Notes: a model not told the origin generated them from the sequence alone. A DNA stretch of 34,127 nucleotides from Sulfurovum sp. (GCA_027012955.1 JALUYL010000086.1:1-34127), one strand, 5' to 3'. Positions 7,552 to 15,323 are shown, counted from the stretch's first letter. Numbers and translations are program-made.

Positions 7552-8223
7552 TTAAGTAGTAAAGTTTTTCAATTGGGTTACGAGCATAGAATAGTTGGGT
7601 AAATAAGACTTTACACAGTCCCAAAATGCTTTTTGATGGTGTTTATGTAGTATATGTGAGAGTTCATGGACTACCACATATTCTATAATAGGTAGTGGAA
7701 GTTTCATGAGCATAGTGTTAAAGCTCAAGTCATTTTTTGCAGAACATGAACCCCATTGCCGTTTTGTTTTTCGAAAGCGAATACTTTGAAAATCAACCTG
7801 CATTGTTTCTGCCCATTGGGCAACTAACTTGGGAAGATATTGTGTAATTTCTTGTTTATAAAAAGCATCGATATGTTTTTGAAATATCTTTTTATCCCAT
7901 GTACTGTAGTAAAGTGTAAAAGTCTCTCCATCAAAAGTTAGTTTTGTCCGTTTTTTGTTGTAAGGTACTAAGTCTAATATATGCGCTTCCCCTAAAAAAT
8001 AGAGTTCAGCTATCCCCTTAAAGTCAATACTCTTTCCTTTTTTGGCATCAAACTTTTTACGAGCATTGGTAATCCAGGCAGCCTTTTTGAGTAAAAGCTT
8101 TTCGATATGTGACTGGGAGATTTTGGGAGACTTGATGACGAGTGTGCCCTCATCATCAAAACTGAGGTAGATATGTTTCAGTTTTGGCTTGATAATGTGG
8201 ATATAGTGAGGGATGATAGACAT
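7552..8223 (-). CDS. YgjP-type (DUF45) zinc metallopeptidase-like protein
   Basis: 223-aa cytoplasmic protein of the YgjP/WLM gluzincin group. The C-terminal third carries the metal-site motif HELSH (186-190), a third ligand His196 followed by QKAFW, and the family signature KRQWGSCSAKNDLSFN (about 154-169). The substrate of this family is not established. The start at 8223 lacks a clear ribosome-binding site but lies only 10 nt after the stop of the lipoprotein gene, so translational coupling is likely. The 3' end is 8 nt before the zinc-ribbon gene. Confidence 0.9.
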   Translation of the reverse strand: MSIIPHYIHIIKPKLKHIYLSFDDEGTLVIKSPKISQSHIEKLLLKKAAWITNARKKFDAKKGKSIDFKGIAELYFLGEAHILDLVPYNKKRTKLTFDGETFTLYYSTWDKKIFQKHIDAFYKQEITQYLPKLVAQWAETMQVDFQSIRFRKTKRQWGSCSAKNDLSFNTMLMKLPLPIIEYVVVHELSHILHKHHQKAFWDCVKSYLPNYSMLVTQLKNFTT

Positions 8224-8233
8224 AGGTTAATGG

Positions 8234-8683
8234 CTAGTTGATAATTTTTCCATTTTTAAAGACCACTTTTTTATATACACTACCATCTTTGTTAAATGAT
8301 TGTGCAACTCCTTGTCGTATACCCTCAACATATGGTACTAGAGCAAAGGTATCACCATTTGGGTAAAGCTCCGTTAGCGTACCGTGGATGCGTCCATTTT
8401 TATATGGAACACGTCTTACAAGACGCCCTTTTTGGTCAAACCATTTTTCAACACCATTTTTTACACCATTACGTATCACGATAGTAGATGTAATCTTTCC
8501 ATCATATCCATAGGTTTTTAGAAGACCATTTTGACCACTATCATTATCCATAATAAATTCGGTACGTATCTTTCCACCTGTAAAATATTCTTTTTTCACA
8601 TTCTTACCAGCGACTTCAGGAGAGTCACACCCTGTAAAAGAAAGCAAAACTAAGATAGAGAGCCATAACGAGAGTTTTTTCAT
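8234..8683 (-). CDS. Lipoprotein with MORN-like / YwqK-type repeats
   Basis: A 149-aa predicted lipoprotein. The signal peptide ends in a lipobox LSFTGC with Cys19 as acylation site. The mature part consists of short repeats of the form YxxGxxxGxxxxxxxxG (EYFTGGKIRTEF, PYKNGRIHGTLTELYPNG, PYVEGIRQGVAQSFNKDG), typical of MORN/YwqK proteins. Despite their frequent database label, these are not demonstrated antitoxins. The likely role is an envelope-attached structural or binding protein. AAGG lies 7 nt before the ATG. It heads the leftward operon with the YgjP, zinc-ribbon and globin genes. Confidence 0.8.
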   Translation of the reverse strand: MKKLSLWLSILVLLSFTGCDSPEVAGKNVKKEYFTGGKIRTEFIMDNDSGQNGLLKTYGYDGKITSTIVIRNGVKNGVEKWFDQKGRLVRRVPYKNGRIHGTLTELYPNGDTFALVPYVEGIRQGVAQSFNKDGSVYKKVVFKNGKIIN

Positions 8684-8780
8684 GAAGTTACCTTGTCATA
8701 ATAATATTGGGCTTAGTATACTATAAAATTCTTTGGGTTTTTAAATGAGTGGAATGGAAGAGTGAAAAGAAGTAGTTCCG

Positions 8781-8805
8781 CTGGCTGAAAGGAGTGGGAA
8801 ATTAG
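8781..8805. repeat. Degenerate att-like repeat, left of hip genes
   Basis: The 25 bases beginning CTGGCTGAAAGG match 21 of 25 positions of 10693-10717, which in turn contains the last 17 nt of tRNA-Ser(GGA). With that copy it brackets the three hip genes. It is read here as an old attachment remnant. Confidence 0.55.
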
Positions 8806-8949
8806 CAGCTAATAGTGCTAGTGATATGGTATGTGGAGTATGTATATAAGTATATTATATGATACTTAATACTCATTTAAACATTGTAAGGTATATGTTA
8901 CATAGACATAAGGGACTGGTAACAACTAACAACCCTATAAAATAAAAAT

Positions 8950-9030
8950 ATTTACACTATATTATAAATAAAACCTAATTTTTAAATAAAATCTACCACA
9001 TTTTATAATTATTTATGCTATAGTGTAAAT
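8950..9030. promoter_or_regulatory. Paired operator-like inverted elements and hip promoter
   Basis: A 22-bp element at 8950-8971 (core ATTTACACTATA) recurs inverted at 9009-9030 with two mismatches, centres 59 bp apart. The right copy carries TATAGT on the plus strand and ends 15 nt before the hipB ATG, so a repressor there would block initiation. HipB-type repressors bind such repeats. The pairing with this HipB is inferred from position. Confidence 0.6.
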
Positions 9031-9045
9031 AAAAAGGTCTAAACT

Positions 9046-9252
9046 ATGGACTTAAAAGCAGAGATAGGTCTGAAAATAAAGCAAAGACGTAAAGAGCTAG
9101 GGCTAGAACAGGTAGATTTATGTGAGATGGCAGAGATAGGGTCTACCACACTTTCAAAACTAGAGCAGGGCAAGGGTAACATAACATTGGATGTACTAGA
9201 AAAGCTTATAGAAGTGCTAGGTCTTGCATGTAGTCTAGAGATTAAAGGATAG
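9046..9252 (+). CDS. HipB-like XRE-family repressor / antitoxin
   Basis: 68-aa DNA-binding protein made almost entirely of a Xre/Cro helix-turn-helix (residues about 7-62: LKIKQRRKELGLEQVDLCEM ... TTLSKLEQGKGNITLDVLEKLIEVLGL). It should repress its own operon by binding the paired repeats just upstream. AAGG lies 8 nt before the ATG. The next gene begins 4 nt after its stop. In three-gene HipBST systems the repressor stabilises the complex, while the antitoxin role can pass to the small HipS protein. Confidence 0.85.
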   Translation: MDLKAEIGLKIKQRRKELGLEQVDLCEMAEIGSTTLSKLEQGKGNITLDVLEKLIEVLGLACSLEIKG

Positions 9253-9256
9253 ATAG

Positions 9257-9592
9257 GTGCAAAATGCAAAAGTATATAGGAATGGTGAGGAGATAGGTTT
9301 GCTTCAGAAAGATGATGCAGGGGTATACTCCTTTCAGTATGCATCTGGCTATTTGCAAAACAAAGAAGCTTTGAGCATCTCTGTGCATTTTCCATTGAGA
9401 GAAGAAGTTTTTAGTTCAGATATACTTTTTCCTTTCTTCTTTAATCTTTTGGCTGAAGGTAGCATCAAAGAGATGCAGTGTAGAGAACTTAAAATAGATT
9501 CGGATGATCATTTTACGAGACTCGTTAAAACAACAGAGTTTAATACTATAGGGTCTATCACTTTAAAGGAGATATCAGATGAGATGTCATAG
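9257..9592 (+). CDS. HipS-like protein: free HipA N-terminal subdomain
   Basis: A 111-aa protein covering only the HipA N-terminal (Couple_hipA) region: VYRNGEEIGLLQKDDAGVYS, then LSISVHFPLREE, then FPFFFNLLAEG and a closing SITLKEI. In canonical HipA this region is fused to the kinase. As a separate protein it corresponds to HipS of HipBST systems, where it acts as antitoxin. It starts at GTG 9257 with AGGA about 6 nt upstream. It ends at TAG 9592, overlapping the kinase gene by 14 nt. The two reading frames differ, so a frameshifted hipA is the alternative. The kinase gene having its own strong ribosome-binding site argues for a true split. Confidence 0.8.
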   Translation: MQNAKVYRNGEEIGLLQKDDAGVYSFQYASGYLQNKEALSISVHFPLREEVFSSDILFPFFFNLLAEGSIKEMQCRELKIDSDDHFTRLVKTTEFNTIGSITLKEISDEMS

Positions 9593-10625
9593 TTGTATGG
9601 TAGAGACAGCTAAGATATATTGTCCTAAGTGTACCAAAGAGCTTTTTGATGGTAAAAAAGTCCAAGCACTTACTTTTGATAAACAAGAGTTTTATCAAAA
9701 ACGCAAAGAGTATGCAAAACGTATCTCTATCTCTGGAGTACAGGATAAACTCTCTTTAACCTTTGATGAGAATAACACGTTAATTACTACAGATATAGAA
9801 GGACACTATATCCTCAAGCCTGCTCCTATTGAAGAACAGGTTGATAACAGCCATGACATTTGTGCGAATGAACACTTAAGTATGCAGATCTCAAAGCAGA
9901 TATTTAACATACCTACGGCTGGCTCTGCACTCATTCCTTTTAGTACGGGTGAACTAGCATATATTACTAAACGTTTTGACTATGCTAAAAATGGGCAGAA
10001 GCTCGACCAAGAAGATTTTGCAGCAGTACTTGAATATACCTCTGACAGGCAAGGACGAAACTATAAATATGAGTCCTCTTATGAAGCTTGTGCCAAAGCA
10101 ATACAGATGTATATTCCTGCATCGATGCCTGCGTTGGAAGATTTCTATAAGCGTATAGTAGTTAATTATCTCATAGGCAATGCAGATGCACACTTAAAGA
10201 ACTTTTCACTCTATCGTGCAGAAGGGAGAAAAGACAGGAGTCTAACGCCTAACTATGATCTACTCTATACACGTTATCATATACCTAATGAAGAAGGATA
10301 TATGGGATTAGATTTATTTGAAGATGAAGGAGATAATCCTACAAAGGCTTTTGAAGCTATGGGATATTATACCTTGGAAGATTTTGAACTTTTTGCAGAT
10401 AAAATAGGTATTAAGACTAAACGCCTTGAAAAGATATTTGAACACATCCTTGTTAGTACTCCTAAAGTCATGGAGATGATAGAACACTCTTTTTTAAGTG
10501 ATGAGGGAAAAGAAGCGTATAGAAAAAACTATGAAGAACGTTTAAAATTGCATCTTTGTTATAGTATAGAGCAGTATGATTTTAATGCTAAGATGCGAAA
10601 AGTGATTGATAGGTTACCAATTTGA
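9579..10625 (+). CDS. HipT-like serine/threonine kinase toxin with N-terminal four-Cys motif
   Basis: 348-aa HipA-fold kinase. An N-terminal CHSC (3-6) and CPKC (15-18) pair suggests a small zinc knuckle. A Gly-rich loop RISISGVQDKLSL (Ser50, Ser52) resembles the SxS autophosphorylation loop of HipT. Lys80 in YILKP is the likely ATP-binding lysine. GNADAHLKNFSL holds the catalytic Asp203, and TPNYDLL the metal-binding Asp227. The active site is intact. Relatives phosphorylate aminoacyl-tRNA synthetases and arrest growth; the target here is unknown. AAGGAG lies 7 nt before the ATG, inside the end of the hipS-like gene. A terminator-like hairpin lies about 140 nt downstream. Confidence 0.85.
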   Translation: MRCHSCMVETAKIYCPKCTKELFDGKKVQALTFDKQEFYQKRKEYAKRISISGVQDKLSLTFDENNTLITTDIEGHYILKPAPIEEQVDNSHDICANEHLSMQISKQIFNIPTAGSALIPFSTGELAYITKRFDYAKNGQKLDQEDFAAVLEYTSDRQGRNYKYESSYEACAKAIQMYIPASMPALEDFYKRIVVNYLIGNADAHLKNFSLYRAEGRKDRSLTPNYDLLYTRYHIPNEEGYMGLDLFEDEGDNPTKAFEAMGYYTLEDFELFADKIGIKTKRLEKIFEHILVSTPKVMEMIEHSFLSDEGKEAYRKNYEERLKLHLCYSIEQYDFNAKMRKVIDRLPI

Positions 10626-10692
10626 TTTAACAAAAATATGAAAATGCGTGAAATGCCCAGTGTATCTGGCTTTGAAGCGATATGTAAATGTA

Positions 10693-10717
10693 CTGGCTGA
10701 GAGGAAGGGAAAATTAG
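10693..10717. repeat. att-like repeat (17 bp identical to tRNA-Ser(GGA) 3' end)
   Basis: TGGCTGAGAGGAAGGGA (10694-10710) is identical to 15517-15533, the 3' terminal 17 nt of tRNA-Ser(GGA) on the other strand, in the same orientation. It is the distal att site of the island that carries the integrase remnant and the ABC-3C genes. The 25-bp extension also matches the degenerate copy at 8781-8805. Confidence 0.8.
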
Positions 10718-10763
10718 AGACTATTTTTAGCATAATTCTTAAAGTCTCTTCAAACCTCTCTAT

Positions 10764-10785
10764 AGCCTACCATATGGGCTTTTTT
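10764..10785 (+). terminator. Terminator-like hairpin after the hip operon
   Basis: AGCCT (10764-10768) pairs with GGGCT (10776-10780), followed by a T6 run. It is suitable for ending rightward transcription from the hip genes, although it lies on the island side of the att-like repeat. Confidence 0.55.
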
Positions 10786-10852
10786 GAAGTTTTACTGTCT
10801 TATCATACTCACATCAAATATTTTCTAATTTAACAACAAATAGTTACTAATG

Positions 10853-10866
10853 GGTTACTAAAATGA
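10853..10866. repeat. Left copy of GGTTACTAAAATGA
   Basis: A 14-bp sequence identical to 15433-15446. A related TTACTAA lies 12 bp before it. Positioned between the distal att repeat and the integrase start, as expected for integrase arm-binding sites. Confidence 0.5.
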
Positions 10867-10917
10867 AGATTAAATTATATAGAATTAATTACATGAGATT
10901 AATACAAGGATTAGACA

Positions 10918-11545
10918 ATGATTTTCATAAATTCTAAAAAATATGGTTCATCCGTTCAGCATTATAAAAAAGTAAATGGAGACACATCATACTCCATTAC
11001 TTATAAAGACGAGTATAACAAATTGAAGAGATTAAAAATAGGAGATAAATCTATGGGGATTACAGAAGCATTTTGTAATCAAAAAAGAATAGAGGTTTTG
11101 AATAGTCTAAGGCTTGGAGAAGAAGCACCTATACTAGCTACGAGAAAAAGAAAAGTCATCATCACTTTAAATGAGATAGCAGATATATATTTTAAACAAA
11201 GAGAAGTATATGTAAAAGATAATGTGAGATCTTGTCAAAAGTATGCAACCAAATCAAAAAAAGAAATTTGGTAATGAAAATATTTACAGTATTACTACTG
11301 ATAAAATACTTGCTTATCAAGCAGAGTTAAAAAAGCAAGGGTTAGACCCTGCAACTGTAAATGATACGATAAACTTTTTAGGTACGCTTTTTAATGTAGC
11401 TATTGAAGAAAATCTTTTTAAAGAACGAAACCCAGTTAAAAGTAAGAAGATAAAAAAACTAAAAACAGATAATCAAAGAGAACGGTATTTAACAAAAAAA
11501 GAGATTGAAAAACTATATTCAAAAAAGAGAATATCAAGAAACTAA
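10918..11545 (+). pseudogene. Decayed tyrosine recombinase (integrase)
   Basis: The first frame (10918-11274) encodes an N-terminal arm-binding domain (SVQHYKKVNGDTSYSITYKD ... LRLGEEAP) with a good start (AAGGA 7 nt upstream). It is frameshifted in an A-run near 11262-11268 and continues as a SAM-like core-binding domain (TTDKILAYQAELKKQGLDPA, then NFLGTLFNVAIEENLFKERN). The protein stops at 11545, shortly after [12 protein letters not shown], where the catalytic domain should begin. The Arg...His-x-x-Arg...Tyr residues are therefore absent. It has both a frameshift and a 3' deletion, so it is inactive. Its place beside the distal att repeat fits the island integrase. Confidence 0.8.
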
Positions 11546-11756
11546 AAAAGAAGAAAGAAAGACCACTTCAAGAGGGGACTCAAATAATCCTTATGAAGTT
11601 TTAGGAATTGAAAAAACAGCTACAAAAAAAGAGATAAAAAAAGCCTATAGGCAATTAGCAAAAATATATCATCCCGATTTAGCACTTGTGAATACGGATA
11701 AAGCAAAAGAGATTTTTCAGAAGATTAATAATGCTTATGGAAAACTGTATTCGTAA
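11514..11756 (+). pseudogene. C-terminal J-domain fragment
   Basis: About 80 codons ending in a recognisable J domain: [34 protein letters not shown] with the HPD motif, and [13 protein letters not shown]. The preceding [11 protein letters not shown] linker looks like the tail of a longer protein. There is no proper start codon; its frame emerges from the truncated integrase. A deletion probably fused integrase and J-protein remnants. J domains stimulate Hsp70, but this piece may not be translated. Confidence 0.65.
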
Positions 11757-11787
11757 GAAAAATTTATTAAAATTAACTCATTTTAGG

Positions 11788-11818
11788 TATACTTTATAAG
11801 TTCTAAGTGGGAAGAGGG
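11788..11818 (+). promoter_or_regulatory. Promoter -10 and ribosome-binding site of the ABC-3C operon
   Basis: TATACT (11788-11793) lies 32 nt before the ATG, with no good -35. AGAGGG (11813-11818) is 7 nt upstream of the start at 11826. This suggests the three-gene unit has its own promoter inside the island. Confidence 0.45.
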
Positions 11819-11825
11819 TTACTAT

Positions 11826-13040
11826 ATGTCAAATTCTACACAATATGATAAAACAAGTGCCGATGCAATTGCTATAGCATTTGACTACCAATATTATTAT
11901 TTTTTGTATAAGCTTTTTAGCTTACAAAGTGGGCAGTCAGTTGGTTTGGAAGTTAAAGATGATGTTCATTCTGAACTAGAAAATGATATACAAATACTTG
12001 TACAAGTGAAGCATAGTGTCCGAAAAACTGCAACTGGAAATGTAGTTAATCTAACGACACTTGATATTGATTTATGGCATACTTTATACAATTGGTGTGA
12101 AGTTATAACTGATAGTGAGGATGGCAGAATCAACATTAATGAACAAGTTGATTTTTTAAAAAAAACTTACTTTGTTTTAGTTACGAATAAGTCTTCTACC
12201 GATAACAATACTTTTATTAAATTACTAGATGAGTTTAATACAGCTTCTTCTAATTTTACTACTTTAAAAACTAAAATTCATGATATTACTACAGACAATC
12301 AAGATATTATAAAGTATAAAGCAAAACTATTATCATTAGATGATAATGTATTGGAACAGTTTTTACAAAACATTGAGTTTAATTTAAATGAAATTAATTT
12401 AATTGATAAATGCAAAGAAGCTTTAAAGTCTGCGATGATACCTGCGGAGAGCATTGATGAGTTATTTAGAAATCTTGACTCAGATATTAGAAAAACAAAT
12501 TTTCGAACAGTGACAGATAATAAAAAAATTATTATTAACTTTGATGAGTATTATAAACAATATAGAATTTATTATGACCAAGCTCGAAATACAAATTTAC
12601 AAATTAAAAAATTTAATATTAAACTACCTGATAATCTGTTAGAACAAAATTTTATTCAACATTTAATAGATATAGATGATATTTCTGAAGATGATATTGA
12701 TGATATTATTGAATTTACAAAATTTAAACTACAAATACAAAACAACATAAATAGTTGGTTGTCTGAATCAGAGTTAACCATAGATCAACTTGAAGATTTT
12801 GAAAAAGAAGTTATAGCTATATGGCGAAATGAGTTCCGTTCAAAAAATAGAAGACCATTGTCAGAAGAGGGAATACAAGAAAAGGCACTTTTAATAGTTG
12901 ATAGTTTGAGGAAAGAAAAATTAGTGATTTCTTCATTAGAACTTGATACACAACATAGTAATGGTGAGTTTTATCATCTTTCAGATAATTTGAAAATTGG
13001 TTGGAGAAAAGATTGGGAAGAGAGGTACAGCAATGAATAA
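11826..13040 (+). CDS. ABC-3C system effector: nuclease-like domain plus C-terminal ABC-3C domain
   Basis: 404-aa protein, first gene of a tightly coupled trio. Residues about 12-65 fit a restriction-endonuclease-like core as in DUF4297/Cap4-type effectors: AIAFDYQYYYFLYKL, then GLEVKDDV (Glu42, Asp45, Asp46), then ILVQVKHS (Gln60, Lys62). The middle is helical and acidic. The last 25 residues (HLSDNLKIGWRKDWEERY) match the IGW-x-x-D-x-x-x-R tail I associate with ABC-3C effectors. In such systems an ATPase and a small middle component control the effector, probably against phage or plasmids. The stop overlaps the next gene by 8 nt. The nuclease assignment is by motif only. Confidence 0.7.
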   Translation: MSNSTQYDKTSADAIAIAFDYQYYYFLYKLFSLQSGQSVGLEVKDDVHSELENDIQILVQVKHSVRKTATGNVVNLTTLDIDLWHTLYNWCEVITDSEDGRININEQVDFLKKTYFVLVTNKSSTDNNTFIKLLDEFNTASSNFTTLKTKIHDITTDNQDIIKYKAKLLSLDDNVLEQFLQNIEFNLNEINLIDKCKEALKSAMIPAESIDELFRNLDSDIRKTNFRTVTDNKKIIINFDEYYKQYRIYYDQARNTNLQIKKFNIKLPDNLLEQNFIQHLIDIDDISEDDIDDIIEFTKFKLQIQNNINSWLSESELTIDQLEDFEKEVIAIWRNEFRSKNRRPLSEEGIQEKALLIVDSLRKEKLVISSLELDTQHSNGEFYHLSDNLKIGWRKDWEERYSNE

Positions 13041-13479
13041 CGAATTTTACAATAATATTGGTATTTGTTCATCTTCAATTATAGCAATACTAGAACAATT
13101 TAATGATGACATAGATATTACAAAAATACTTTTAATTATGCCTATTATCTCTCATAAACAATTATTAAATCATCTAAGTCATGCAAGTGTAAAAGTTTTG
13201 AGTTTAGATGGTTTGATTATTGATAAGAATAGGTATTTTTCAAATTTTAATAAAAGGTTTTATCAAAGTCTTCCATTAACTTTGAATACTTTACAATTTT
13301 TGAATGATATTGAAATTATTCAACTTAAAAAAAATAAGGTACGCTTACTAAAAAATATTCCTTATGATAAAAAGATGGGAAAGAGAGTTAATAAAATATA
13401 TAAGTCAGCTAAAAATATAGCAACAGTATTAAATGAAGGTACTGAAAAACTCTATTTAAATTTAAGGATTGAACTATGA
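13033..13479 (+). CDS. ABC-3C system middle component
   Basis: 148-aa protein matching the small middle component of three-gene ABC systems. It starts with the NNIGICSSSIIAILEQF helix and continues with ILLIMPIISHKQLLNHL, which resembles the LP-x-V-L-H-K region of the family. No catalytic residues are evident; it probably bridges effector and ATPase. I chose ATG 13033 because GAGAGG lies 7 nt upstream. The frame is open to 12997. It overlaps the effector gene by 8 nt and its stop overlaps the ATPase start in ATGA, so the three proteins are translated together. Confidence 0.7.
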   Translation: MNNEFYNNIGICSSSIIAILEQFNDDIDITKILLIMPIISHKQLLNHLSHASVKVLSLDGLIIDKNRYFSNFNKRFYQSLPLTLNTLQFLNDIEIIQLKKNKVRLLKNIPYDKKMGKRVNKIYKSAKNIATVLNEGTEKLYLNLRIEL

Positions 13480-15323
13480 AATTTTATTTCAAGAAAGTTA
13501 TTTTATGGTGTAATAATGGTACAAAAAGAGAAGTAGAATTTCAACCCAATAAAGTAAATGTGATTACTGGTGGTAGTGGTACAGGTAAAACAGCTATTTT
13601 ACAGATTATCGACTACTGTTTATTTGCAAGTGAACACAAAATATCAGAAGATGTTATTAATGAAAATGTAAAATGGTATGGAATTCATTTTGTGATAAAT
13701 GATAAAGATTATTTCATAGCCAGACAAGCACCCATTTTTAAAAAAGTATCAAATAACTATTATTTCTCATCATTAGGAGAAGAACCTATAGGTGAGCCTT
13801 CTATTACAGATACTGATGATAAAAAATTGAAAAAAAATTTAGAGTCAGAGTTTAGTATTACCAATAGTGTAATAATGCCCTATGGTGCTAATGGTATAAG
13901 AAAAGATACAAAAATATCTTTGAGATACTTTTTATTATTTAACACATTATCATACTCTACTATTGATAATGAAGATATATTTTTTGATAAACAAAATGTA
14001 CAAAGATATCGTGATGCATTAGGAAGAATCTTTGACTTGTCCTTAGGTATAGAAACAATAGAAAATATTGTACATAGAGAAACAAAAATAAAACTTGAAG
14101 AAAAACTAGAAAAACTGCAAAAGAAAGAAGATAATATCTCTATTAAACAAAATTCATTTTACAATGAAATTGCAGTGTTATTCAAGAAATCAAAAGAGTA
14201 TGGATTAATAGAAAGTGATGCAGATATTGAATATTCTGTAGAAAATTTAAATGCTATAGTCACTGATACATTAAATATTGTAAAAGAAAGAAAAACAGAA
14301 CAATATCAGTCTATAAAAAAAGATATATATTTATTTAGAAAAAAAATTGATAACTTAAGAGGTTTTGAAAACGAGTATATTTTATATAAAAATAATTTAC
14401 GAGAAACTGAAGATAGTTTAAAACCAATCATTTATCTTAATCAGAACGAAAATGAAATTATTAAAACATCAATTTTTACTATTATTATAGATGCACTTGA
14501 AAAAGATTTTGGAATTATTAAAAAAGCTATTAAAAATAAAACTCCTATTGATATAAAAGTAACTAATTTAATAAAAGAGTATGAGGGAAAAATCAGAAAA
14601 TTAGAAGAGAAATTAAAAGAAATCCCAGATCAAGTTAAAAATTTTGAAGATGATATTGAGATGTATGTGTTTTTAGGAGAAATTAAAAGTAAATTAGAAT
14701 TATATAATAACAAAGAACAAAGAATAATTCCTAAACAATATGATACCACTGAAATTGAAGATCAATTAAATAAGTTAGTTATTAATGATACTAGTGAACA
14801 GAAAAAATTAACAATCAGTTTTTTAGAAGAAATGATACAAGATGATATTAACTTTCTTAAAGATGCTTTAGATAACTATCAACATCATAGGTCAGCATTT
14901 AATTATAAAGATAAAAAACTTGAATTGAGACAACCTCATAGTGATAAAGTTGTTAATACTGGTAGTAGTTCTATAGATATGTTTTTACATATATTATTAT
15001 TTCTTGGAATACATAAAGTTATTTTATCAAATGAAGTTCCTTATATTGCCCCATACTTAATTATGGATCAACCCAGTAAACCTTATTATGGCGATGAAGG
15101 TGATGACTATAAGAATATAAAAGAAACTGACCAGTTTAAAATAGAATATGTATTTAAGTTACTTAATAATTTTATGAATAGTGTTATAAAGGATAATAAT
15201 GATTTTCAAATCATAGTGTTTGAGCATGTACCTACAACTCTATTTGATAAGTTAGAAAATATATATTTAGTTGAAGAATTTAGAAATGGAAATGCGTTGA
15301 TAAAAGAAAATAATAAGACATAA
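13476..15323 (+). CDS. ABC-3C ATPase (DUF3732-type, SMC/Rad50-like)
   Basis: 615-aa ABC ATPase. Walker A GGSGTGKT is at 32-39, in the typical start of SMC-like ATPases ([20 protein letters not shown]). A long charged helical insert spans about 190-470. The C-terminal lobe has Walker B YLIMDQPS (Asp531), close to the DUF3732 motif LILDQPSQPY, and a switch-like FEHVP (His584). All core motifs are present. It should sense a trigger, such as invading nucleic acid, and license the effector encoded upstream. ATGA overlap with the middle component gives 1:1-style coupling. It is the last gene before the tRNA-Ser att end. Confidence 0.85.
   Translation: MKFYFKKVILWCNNGTKREVEFQPNKVNVITGGSGTGKTAILQIIDYCLFASEHKISEDVINENVKWYGIHFVINDKDYFIARQAPIFKKVSNNYYFSSLGEEPIGEPSITDTDDKKLKKNLESEFSITNSVIMPYGANGIRKDTKISLRYFLLFNTLSYSTIDNEDIFFDKQNVQRYRDALGRIFDLSLGIETIENIVHRETKIKLEEKLEKLQKKEDNISIKQNSFYNEIAVLFKKSKEYGLIESDADIEYSVENLNAIVTDTLNIVKERKTEQYQSIKKDIYLFRKKIDNLRGFENEYILYKNNLRETEDSLKPIIYLNQNENEIIKTSIFTIIIDALEKDFGIIKKAIKNKTPIDIKVTNLIKEYEGKIRKLEEKLKEIPDQVKNFEDDIEMYVFLGEIKSKLELYNNKEQRIIPKQYDTTEIEDQLNKLVINDTSEQKKLTISFLEEMIQDDINFLKDALDNYQHHRSAFNYKDKKLELRQPHSDKVVNTGSSSIDMFLHILLFLGIHKVILSNEVPYIAPYLIMDQPSKPYYGDEGDDYKNIKETDQFKIEYVFKLLNNFMNSVIKDNNDFQIIVFEHVPTTLFDKLENIYLVEEFRNGNALIKENNKT

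Larger units (their letters stand above)
8684..9045. other. 362-bp intergenic region left of hipB
   Basis: It contains the leftward lipoprotein promoter area (complement of 8715-8720 reads TATACT), an att-like sequence (8781-8805), an AT-rich stretch, and two inverted 22-bp elements before hipB (listed separately). No convincing coding sequence is seen. It marks the left boundary between core genes and the accreted region. Confidence 0.6.

Noticed and set aside
8234-8683. YwqK-type antitoxin label for the lipoprotein
   Set aside because: It has a lipobox and MORN-like repeats, with no adjacent toxin gene. The antitoxin label for this family rests on weak evidence.
8951-8975. Start of a leftward gene in the AT-rich region before hipB
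   Set aside because: Frames are short and AT-driven. The sequence is better explained by the paired inverted elements.
9039-9395. 118-codon leftward frame over hipB and hipS
   Set aside because: Antisense to two recognisable genes; Ser/His-rich and without a known domain.
9579-9592. Frameshift within a single hipA
   Set aside because: The downstream frame has its own AAGGAG and a distinct Cys-motif N terminus that would not exist in fused HipA. Kept only as an alternative.
10648-10833. 61-codon frame after hipT
   Set aside because: It runs through the att-like repeat and a terminator hairpin and has no domain or ribosome-binding site.
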